Positions 18,233-26,074 of a DNA stretch of 64,000 nucleotides are shown here, piece after piece (position 1 is the first letter of the stretch; each line of letters begins with the position of its first letter). Source of the stretch: Muricauda sp. MAR_2010_75 (GTDB lineage Bacteria > Bacteroidota > Bacteroidia > Flavobacteriales > Flavobacteriaceae); NCBI RefSeq assembly GCF_000745185.1, contig NZ_JQNJ01000001.1, forward strand, positions 3,020,501 to 3,084,500, read 5' to 3'. The translations under genes and the position numbers were made by a program. The notes beneath the pieces were generated by a model, which did no database searches, had not been told where the DNA came from, and saw only the letters and a program-made list of their open reading frames with translations.

Positions 18233-19573
18233 TCATTTTAGTGTTCGAATAGCATGCTCGCCAATCAGTTTTCCCTGTTCAACTCCATTTTGTATCGCAG
18301 GCATATAGTGGATTCCTCCATACAATCTACTTATGGCTGCTTCATCGGCAGCATGCCTAAATGATTTGAAAGGACGAGGGGGGAGTCCATAGCTTACTTC
18401 CGTTGAGTCAATAAAACTGTAATTCTCTCCAAGAAGATGGGTAAGCATTGTGGCGGCGGAGCTTGAGGCCACACTATGTCCGCTAGTGTATTCTGGAAAA
18501 GCGGGAGTTTGAAGAATTGGTTTCCAATCAGGATCTATATATCGGTTGATATAGGTCTCGGGTCTAATGAGCCCAGTATTGTATTTGGCAGCCCAACAAC
18601 TGATAAAGGCATCAGCAATGGTAACGGCGGTTTTGGCCAATACTTCTGAAGCCTTCATGGGATTCAATTTTTCCGCTTTGGCCGCTTGGCATGCGATCAT
18701 GATCCAATGTCCACCAGGAGAAATTTGCTGATGATAGAACATCACATGCCCTTTGGTATAGGAAATATTTGGGTTACAGTCCCAGAATTTGGCCTTGGCC
18801 AAATTTTCTTCGGTTAAATTGTTGACCGATTCATAAACATGCATGGTCTCTTGATAAAACTGTGAAGAGGGGATGGAGTCAAATTGCGTTGGCGGAGCAG
18901 GTTCAAATTGATTGGATGTTTTCAGGGTAAAAGGACGTAAAGTGCTCCAATTGGGCTCTATGGCTTCCATATAATTGGGTGGAGTGGGTTGCCATGTGCC
19001 AGGATCGTTATGGTCAATTTGATAGCGAGACATGGCGCTGCGTTCTTTATAGCCATCTTTTTTGACCCAAGCCATGATGTGACCCGCCATCTCATTGCCA
19101 AAAGTTATAGAATTCTCAAGTGTGGCTTCGTCGAGGTTTGTAGCTTTGATTTCATCGAGGTAATCGTTTTGTAATTTTTCCATGGCCTCGCTATTAAAGA
19201 CCAAATTTTTACCCACCGATGAGAAAGCAACCATGGCAGCAACTGGAAAATTATATTCTTTATCTTCTTGTGGATTTGGGGTGGCTTCCAACCCATTCAA
19301 TTTACCGGCAAAACTGTGGAAGTTTGGGTCTGATTTGGACAATACCTCGTAAGCGGCAACATTGCAATAGGCATAGATCCTGCTGGAAACAGGGGGTGTA
19401 AAAATGTCCGCTACGATTACATCGGTCAATTTGGAGTTCCAGTCCATTACCGCCGTATCGGTCAATTGATGCAATTTTACTTCATCCACTTGTTGATTGC
19501 ACCCAACAAGCATAATTGCACAAAACCACCCGATAAAAAATCTTTTTTTAAGGACCTGATCTATTCTATTCAT
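18233..19573 (-). CDS. Vanadium-dependent haloperoxidase-like / PAP2-family lipoprotein
   Basis: 446 residues, lipobox MLVGC (Cys25). The vanadate/phosphate-binding pocket is nearly complete. K-x6-RP is at Lys330-Arg337-Pro338 (KYNTGLIRP), SGH at 364-366 in EYTSGHS, and SR-x5-H at Ser415-Arg416-His422 (SRLYGGIH). The Asp four residues after the last His in classical haloperoxidases is Ala here. The family includes halide-oxidising enzymes and acid phosphatases, so the reaction is open. Genes of this type often sit beside giant ASPIC/VCBS lipoproteins in Bacteroidota, as here (27 bases after the 19601-23110 gene). Confidence 0.82.
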   Translation of the reverse strand: MNRIDQVLKKRFFIGWFCAIMLVGCNQQVDEVKLHQLTDTAVMDWNSKLTDVIVADIFTPPVSSRIYAYCNVAAYEVLSKSDPNFHSFAGKLNGLEATPNPQEDKEYNFPVAAMVAFSSVGKNLVFNSEAMEKLQNDYLDEIKATNLDEATLENSITFGNEMAGHIMAWVKKDGYKERSAMSRYQIDHNDPGTWQPTPPNYMEAIEPNWSTLRPFTLKTSNQFEPAPPTQFDSIPSSQFYQETMHVYESVNNLTEENLAKAKFWDCNPNISYTKGHVMFYHQQISPGGHWIMIACQAAKAEKLNPMKASEVLAKTAVTIADAFISCWAAKYNTGLIRPETYINRYIDPDWKPILQTPAFPEYTSGHSVASSSAATMLTHLLGENYSFIDSTEVSYGLPPRPFKSFRHAADEAAISRLYGGIHYMPAIQNGVEQGKLIGEHAIRTLK

Positions 19574-19600
19574 GATGCTATTCCTATTGCTACTGAAAGT

Positions 19601-22600
19601 TTATGATTGTATTTCTATTTTTCTTTTATTTCCTTGATAATCGAAAATCTCAATATAATCTATTACTGTTTTGTCAATCGCTAAACTACGGGAAGGATGG
19701 CTTAGGTACGAACCTCCATAGTGGAATTCCGTTTTATAAGTCCCCCCATTTTTTAGATGAACTATCGCATGGGAATCCATAGTACTAGCGTTTACCTGAC
19801 TTAATTTCCCCCCATAACTGTAGGATTGCAACTTACCGGAATTTTGCCCTACCAAGATGTTATGTCCACCAGTGGCTGATTGAATCGAAACCATTCCCTT
19901 GGCATCACCACTAATGTCCAGCCCACTTTTGTTTGTGGGCACGGTTTTAAAATTGCCTTGTCCGTCCCCTAACAAGCATAATCCAACAAAAGCGTCATAC
20001 CTTCCCATAAAAGGTTCAACTGCAAATTGATTTCCAGCTACAAGAACATCCATATATCCATCGGTATTGAAGTCTTGTACCTGCATACCATATATAGGTG
20101 AGAATTGGGCCTGTAGCGGTAATGGTTTTGATTTAAACTTACCGTTGCCCAGGTTTTCAATATAGGTACTAGCCAGATTGGTTGCTTTAAAAATTTGGGC
20201 TCCTTCCAAGTCTTTTGAGGAAAGGGTTTGGCTCATATCGGCATTGGCATAGGTTTCATAGTCCAAAAACCGGTTTCTCATTCCATTGATTTGATCTATG
20301 AGTACATCCCTGGGGTGAATGAGATGCTCGCTACCGTTTCGATAGCAACTTACCAAAGGGTCTATATTGCCATTTTCATCAAAATCTTTGGCATAGAGGG
20401 TCAGCGGTTCATCTGGGCTTACTTTAAAATCATTGTTGAGACCTAGGTTACCCATAACATAATCGGTATCCCCATCAGCATCAAAGTCTCCTGAAACAAT
20501 GCTGTTCCACAGCCCATTATGGTTGGTAAGTCCGGTTTGTGATGTTATGTTCACTAACTTTCCATTTTCATTTTTTAAAAATTGGATTTCCATAAATTCA
20601 CCCACCATGATCATGTCTGTCCAGCCATCATCGTCAAAGTCGGTCCAAAGCGCATCTGAAATCATACCTAGTTGCCCCTCAGAACCAAAAACAGTTTCTG
20701 TAGCATCTTCAAATGTGCCGTTGTTGTTTTTGAGTAGGTAGCTTTTAGGACTTGAGGGGTAGGAACCATGGATTACCCGACCTCCAATAAAAATGTCCAA
20801 ATCTCCATCACGGTCTACATCCGCGAGTCGGACCACCGAACCTCTGGAATCCCTTTCCAGTAAGGTTTTGATCGCGAAGTTTCCTTTTCCGTCATTCACG
20901 TAGATTACATCTTTATAGTCTTTTCGAGCCATCTCCCAAACACCACCCCCATGAACGGATAGTAGATCCAAGTCCCCATCTGAATCAATGTCGGCAAATG
21001 CGAGTCCCATGTCCTCACGAGGTTCTTCTTCGCCAAACTCCTTGGGTGTAAAGGTTCCGTCTTTTTGTTGGATAAATAATCCTCCCTTTTTTTTCTTACT
21101 TCCCCCTACATAAAAGTCTTCCAGGCCGTCGCCATTTACGTCGCCAACCGCCAAACCTGGTCCTAAACGGTTATACATGCGTAATAAAGTGGGTTGCCAT
21201 TTGAATTCTATAAAATCGTCCTCTGTATGTTGATAGTCAATTTTTAATGTTTCGTTTGTTTTGGTGAACAAAGTGGGAACATCTTTATTTTCCTTCACCA
21301 TTGGTTTAGCATCTGTCTGATTTAACACCACGGTTTTATCAGATTGGATATTTTTAAGGGATTGTTCAAATCCATTGGGCCAAATCACGTTTAACGAATC
21401 TACCTGGGTGGCCTTGCCCAAACCAAAATGAAATGCCTGTTCCACATTGGACAGGTAGCCACGGACAGGAGAAAACGATTGATGTTGGGAAAGTCCGTCT
21501 TTGTACACGGATACCTTGGTGCCGGTTGCATCGTTTGTTCCGGTTAATTTGACTCTTAGAAAGTGTTTGTCACTTTGTACCGAGTCCTGCTGCTCTATGG
21601 CATTGTTCCTATAAATACTGGCCTTGTCATCAATATTATTTATAATTAGCTCGAGGTCACCATCATTGTCCAAATCGGCATAGGCCGCACCATTTGAATA
21701 GCTGGGAAGTTCCAGTCCCCATTCTTTCACCATATCGGTGAAGGTGAGGTCGCCGTTGTTTTTGTAGATGTAGTTGTGCAGTTTAACTTCTGGGAGGGAT
21801 GTCAGCTTGTTCAGCTGGTCTTTTTCGTCTATTTTTTTTTCGCCAAAGACACTGTTTTGCTCACTGTACACCACATAGTCCAGATTGGTAATGTCCCTAC
21901 GATAACCGTTGGTGATAAAAACATCTTTCCAACCGTCATTATCAAAGTCGGCAATAAGTGGAGCCCAACTCCAATCCGTATTGTGAAGGCCTGTTAATTG
22001 CCCTACCTCACTGAAGGTTCCGTTGCCGTTGTTCAATTGGAGAGTGTTTCGAACAAATTGGGGTGAATACCCATAATTAATATTTCTCGTATAGGTGTCA
22101 TAGCTGGGCTTCATCATGGTCTGTTTGATACGTTGGTTGTCCTGCGGAAACATATCCAGTACCATGATGTCAGACTTGCCATCATTGTCAATATCGGCTA
22201 CATCATTGCCCATGCCGTTATAGCTTTGGTGTTTGATGTATTCCTTTACTTTATTTGTAAAAGTACCATCTTGATTGTTGAGATAGAGAATATCATTGGT
22301 CAAAAAATCATTTGAAATGTAGAGGTCTGGCCAAAGGTCTTCATTGATATCGCAAACAGTTACCCCCAAACCAAAACCTTCAATAGTTACTCCTGCCTGT
22401 TGACTCACATTGGTAAAAGTGCCATCTCCGTTGTTGCGGTACAATTTGTCTGTACTGATGGATGTACCGTTTTTTTCTATGGGTTTGGTGTTGTTTCGAT
22501 TGTAATCGACCAAAGCGTTTGTGAGCACGTATAAATCTTTGTGGCCATCCTTGTCATAATCAAAGAAAAGAGCCTGAATACTATATCCGGTGTCGGCGAT

Positions 22601-23110
22601 ACCCATTTCTTGGGCCACCTCCTTAAAAGTGCCATTTCCTTGATTTAAAAAGAAAAGGTTGCCTTTATCTTCTTCCTTTGTTCCCCTTGGACCGCCCCTG
22701 CAGACATAAATATCAATGAGTCCATCATTGTTAACATCGTTCATGGAAACCCCATTGCTCCAGCCTGTGGTTGCTACACCGGCTTTATCGGTAATGTCTT
22801 CAAACGTTAGGTTTCCTCTGTTCAGGTAGAGTTTGCCAGAGACTTGGTTACCGCTGAAGTAGATGTCACTCAATCCATCATTGTTGATGTCGCCAATAGC
22901 TACCCCGGCTCCATTGTACATGTACTCAAAATCCAGAACATTTAAGGAATCCGTTGAAGTTAATGCATTGTTGAAGTCTACATGACTCTCCTCTGGAGAC
23001 ACTAGTTGAAATAGCGTTTTTTCTTGGTTTTTTTGGGTACAATTGACCAAAACCGCCAACAAGCAGGTCAAGAATATTTTAAACTTTGTTCTTTTTAAGT
23101 AATCGTACAT
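19601..23110 (-). CDS. Giant VCBS/FG-GAP repeat lipoprotein with ASPIC/UnbV domain (second copy)
   Basis: 1169 residues with a lipoprotein signal (Cys24 in VLVNC). Many blades carry the DxNxDGxxD or DxDxDGDxD calcium-loop pattern (AIGDINNDGLSDIYFSG, DIDNDGKSDIMVLD, DFDADGDTDYVMG). A central ASPIC/UnbV-type part has PVRGYLSN, then FGLGKA and VIWPNG. It is the same architecture as the 195-3773 gene and shares many motifs, for example KAGVATTGW and NGYRRDITNLDY. It is predicted to be exposed at the cell surface; no activity is known. It is the leading gene of a unit with the haloperoxidase-like and formylglycine genes. Confidence 0.87.
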   Translation of the reverse strand: MYDYLKRTKFKIFLTCLLAVLVNCTQKNQEKTLFQLVSPEESHVDFNNALTSTDSLNVLDFEYMYNGAGVAIGDINNDGLSDIYFSGNQVSGKLYLNRGNLTFEDITDKAGVATTGWSNGVSMNDVNNDGLIDIYVCRGGPRGTKEEDKGNLFFLNQGNGTFKEVAQEMGIADTGYSIQALFFDYDKDGHKDLYVLTNALVDYNRNNTKPIEKNGTSISTDKLYRNNGDGTFTNVSQQAGVTIEGFGLGVTVCDINEDLWPDLYISNDFLTNDILYLNNQDGTFTNKVKEYIKHQSYNGMGNDVADIDNDGKSDIMVLDMFPQDNQRIKQTMMKPSYDTYTRNINYGYSPQFVRNTLQLNNGNGTFSEVGQLTGLHNTDWSWAPLIADFDNDGWKDVFITNGYRRDITNLDYVVYSEQNSVFGEKKIDEKDQLNKLTSLPEVKLHNYIYKNNGDLTFTDMVKEWGLELPSYSNGAAYADLDNDGDLELIINNIDDKASIYRNNAIEQQDSVQSDKHFLRVKLTGTNDATGTKVSVYKDGLSQHQSFSPVRGYLSNVEQAFHFGLGKATQVDSLNVIWPNGFEQSLKNIQSDKTVVLNQTDAKPMVKENKDVPTLFTKTNETLKIDYQHTEDDFIEFKWQPTLLRMYNRLGPGLAVGDVNGDGLEDFYVGGSKKKKGGLFIQQKDGTFTPKEFGEEEPREDMGLAFADIDSDGDLDLLSVHGGGVWEMARKDYKDVIYVNDGKGNFAIKTLLERDSRGSVVRLADVDRDGDLDIFIGGRVIHGSYPSSPKSYLLKNNNGTFEDATETVFGSEGQLGMISDALWTDFDDDGWTDMIMVGEFMEIQFLKNENGKLVNITSQTGLTNHNGLWNSIVSGDFDADGDTDYVMGNLGLNNDFKVSPDEPLTLYAKDFDENGNIDPLVSCYRNGSEHLIHPRDVLIDQINGMRNRFLDYETYANADMSQTLSSKDLEGAQIFKATNLASTYIENLGNGKFKSKPLPLQAQFSPIYGMQVQDFNTDGYMDVLVAGNQFAVEPFMGRYDAFVGLCLLGDGQGNFKTVPTNKSGLDISGDAKGMVSIQSATGGHNILVGQNSGKLQSYSYGGKLSQVNASTMDSHAIVHLKNGGTYKTEFHYGGSYLSHPSRSLAIDKTVIDYIEIFDYQGNKRKIEIQS

Positions 23111-23407
23111 ATTTTAGGTTAAAAGCTTATCAATCCAATGTTTTGGCAACTCCTTTAGGGTAGCTGAATATTCAATTAAAAAAGATATTATAAATGGTTG
23201 GAATATACTCTTCTTGATGCATTGCTTAATTAAAATTTTGTTTATTTAACCTTATATTAATCATTGTTAAAATTATCTGGTTAAAGCTGGGTCATTTATG
23301 GTGCAACACCCTTAAAAAGAAGAATTCTCGGAGCCTCTTATATTTGAATTAAGATGAAAAGATAAGATTTTAAGGGCTAACCGTCAGCCTGTATCACACT
23401 GATAAGT
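23111..23407. other. AT-rich spacer between GH78 and VCBS genes
   Basis: 297 bases without a convincing gene on either strand. Reading on the minus strand, it should hold the promoter of the VCBS-haloperoxidase-formylglycine unit. I could not find a good TAnnTTTG box, an inverted repeat of useful length or a terminator after the GH78 gene. Confidence 0.6.
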
Positions 23408-25798
23408 TTATAAATCTATAAGGTTAACACCAGATTGAAGTGCTGTTTGTTTTCCTTTCCATTCAAAAACACCATTTAATCCATTGGGCAGGGTCACGGT
23501 GCCCGTAATATTAGATTCAGACCTTTTTTCAAGCTTTATCCCTATCATTCCCAAATGGTGGGGCATGGAAGATTCAATTTCAGGTAAATCACCAAGGTTT
23601 GGTGCAATTCTAACTGATTCAAACCCGGGTTTCATGGGTTCTATCCCTGCAATGAGTGAAAGAAAATAATAATTGGGTGAAGCACTCCAAGCATGACAAT
23701 CCGAACGTGTAGGGTCTGGTTTTTCGGCAAAGGTGGTGAGCCCATTATCCAACATTTCTTCCCATGGTTCAAGGGTGGAAAGGTACTTATCGGCCATTCC
23801 TGCTTTTTTCAAGGCTTCCACCAGATAGAACGTAAAATAATAAGTGCATTGGGCCATTTTCTCTTCAGCCAGAACCTTTTCCATCAGGTTTTTTGCATTT
23901 TCGGGTGAAATGGCTTCGGTTAAAATTGCCAAGATATTGGCATGTTGACTAAAAAGTTTTTTATCCGGAGTATCAGCAATCAAACCTTTTTCCTCAGTCC
24001 AACATTGCCGTATTACGGCTGTTTTAATCTTTTCACCGAGCGCTTCCAATCTTTGAGACTCATCAGGTCGGTTGTAGTATTTTAACAGAGCTGCCGCTTT
24101 TTGTAACGTGTACACCAATTGAAGACTGATAATGGCAGAATTATCATGATACACCCCCGGAGGGACCCCATGTTCCCAACCATCATAATTAACCCAATCC
24201 ACAAATTGCCAATACTCCAAATGCCCCAACATGCCATTGTTATCCAATCGATTTTGGAACCATTGGACAATGTCCAGGATATCAGGCATCATTTGTTCCA
24301 GAAAATCATTATTTGGGCTTAGCATCCAATAGTCGTGTAACATGGTGATCCAAACCAAAGAAAAAGTGGGGATGATCTGCGTATCAAAACTGGGATACCT
24401 ACTTTGGGTGAGGCCAAATGGCATCTTGGAATGGTTATAGGACTCCAATGCATTTTTAAAGAGCTTAAAATCCCCAGAAACATAAGAGGATATCAAACAT
24501 TGGATTCGAGTGTCCCCGGCATATTGCAATTGTTCGTAATATGGACAGTCAAAATAGTTCTCCCCAGAGCACAATAACTGGGTTCGCCATCCCACATCCC
24601 AAATGTTGGAAAGCACAGGTTCCGAACTTTTGAACGAGGCAATTTCTTCAAAGGGATAGCCTGTGGAGATGCTATGAAAATCGTCTATTTTCAACGCTTC
24701 ATCTTTGGTTTCAATGTCCAACTTCACATACCGGAAGGTACGCCACCAAAGTGTTTGGAAGGTTCTATCAGCTTCACCATCCGCGATAATCGCATCGGAG
24801 TTTCCTTTTATGAACTTGTTCTCAATCGCATCACGATTTCCTTTTTGTCCATTTTCATTGAAGAGGCTTTCCGCATAGGTTATTTTAATGGATGACCCTT
24901 TACCGCCTGCATAGGTCAATACCGGATAGGCATTGGTCAAATAACCTTGGTCTATCAAAATACTGGTTTGTGTGTTTTTGGGGATGCTCAGGGACCCTTC
25001 GCCCAAAAGAAGTTTTGATTTTATGCCGATTGTATTTGAAGAACGCCGTATGGACTCAAAACGCTGAAGATGCTCCTCCATCAAAGGAATGGTTCGGGGT
25101 GTAAGTACAAGGGCGGGTATATTGCCCCAATACCTCAGGCTTTTTTGGGTTTGGGCAGGCTCAAAGGCCTTGGCCTTGACAAAATCAGTCTCATAACCAG
25201 CATTCATCCAAGACCATGGGTGTAGAGACCCATTAAAATGTTCACCAGGTCCGACCACATAGAATTCGTTCATGGAGACAGGGAGGGGACTATACGCCTT
25301 ATCTTTGACAACGGACCAAGTTTCATCAGTGTTCAAAATTTTCTCCATATCTGAATTTCCTTGGAGCAAAAAGCCGGTTTTAGCGGAGTGCTGAGCCAAG
25401 GGTCTGTATTGTGCAAAGTTCCATACCACAGCACTTACCACATTTGTTCCCGATTTGAGGTAGGATGCGATATCCAAGCTTTCAAATCGCCAGTTTTGTT
25501 CATCTCCCCTTGCTGGACCATTGGTGATATAATCGCCATTGATATAGAGTTTGTATCGGTTGTCCGCAGAAACGTGAACCACAAATTTCTCAGGTACAGC
25601 GACCAGATTAAATTCCTTTTTGAACAAATACACCCCATATTCGGTTCTGGATTCGGTGGGATGGGCAATCCAGTTTGCATCCCATGATGACTCCAATAAT
25701 TTTGGATTGATTTCATTGGAAAGCTGTCCTAAAAGAAGAACAGGAATTAAAAAAGTAAAAAGTTGAAAGAGATTGGTTATTCGAAAGCGAAGCTTCAT
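23408..25798 (-). CDS. GH78-type alpha-L-rhamnosidase
   Basis: 796 residues with a signal peptide (about residues 1-24, ending LLLGQ). An N-terminal beta-sandwich carries a sugar-binding-like part (YGVYLFKKEFNL, DNRYKLYINGDYI). A six-hairpin (alpha/alpha)6 catalytic domain follows, with the family signature DCPYYEQLQYAGDTRIQ and later SDCHAWSASPNYYFLSLIAG. A C-terminal beta domain ends the protein. Enzymes of this family remove terminal alpha-L-rhamnose by inversion. No lipobox is seen, so it is probably periplasmic. It is divergent from the sensor-regulator gene at 26075 and upstream of the VCBS unit. Which glycan it serves is unknown. Confidence 0.85.
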   Translation of the reverse strand: MKLRFRITNLFQLFTFLIPVLLLGQLSNEINPKLLESSWDANWIAHPTESRTEYGVYLFKKEFNLVAVPEKFVVHVSADNRYKLYINGDYITNGPARGDEQNWRFESLDIASYLKSGTNVVSAVVWNFAQYRPLAQHSAKTGFLLQGNSDMEKILNTDETWSVVKDKAYSPLPVSMNEFYVVGPGEHFNGSLHPWSWMNAGYETDFVKAKAFEPAQTQKSLRYWGNIPALVLTPRTIPLMEEHLQRFESIRRSSNTIGIKSKLLLGEGSLSIPKNTQTSILIDQGYLTNAYPVLTYAGGKGSSIKITYAESLFNENGQKGNRDAIENKFIKGNSDAIIADGEADRTFQTLWWRTFRYVKLDIETKDEALKIDDFHSISTGYPFEEIASFKSSEPVLSNIWDVGWRTQLLCSGENYFDCPYYEQLQYAGDTRIQCLISSYVSGDFKLFKNALESYNHSKMPFGLTQSRYPSFDTQIIPTFSLVWITMLHDYWMLSPNNDFLEQMMPDILDIVQWFQNRLDNNGMLGHLEYWQFVDWVNYDGWEHGVPPGVYHDNSAIISLQLVYTLQKAAALLKYYNRPDESQRLEALGEKIKTAVIRQCWTEEKGLIADTPDKKLFSQHANILAILTEAISPENAKNLMEKVLAEEKMAQCTYYFTFYLVEALKKAGMADKYLSTLEPWEEMLDNGLTTFAEKPDPTRSDCHAWSASPNYYFLSLIAGIEPMKPGFESVRIAPNLGDLPEIESSMPHHLGMIGIKLEKRSESNITGTVTLPNGLNGVFEWKGKQTALQSGVNLIDL

Positions 25799-26074
25799 AA
25801 AGGGTCAATTAAGAGGTGTAATATACAGGAGCTACCCTGCTGTTTCCGTACTGTTTTTCCCTTACATTTGAATCTTTACAGGTCAAATTGGGTTAAAACC
25901 AACATAAGTTAATCAAAAAAACATTCTATGCTTAGCTCGAGATTTTCAATCAGCCGATCGCACCTCCCGTATTTTATCCTGCATAAATCTATGATTGTCT
26001 TTCTTTGAGACCAGTTTTGTATATTGAGTACTACAAACAATTTTTTGGGCAACAAACAAAAAAATATCTTTTTT

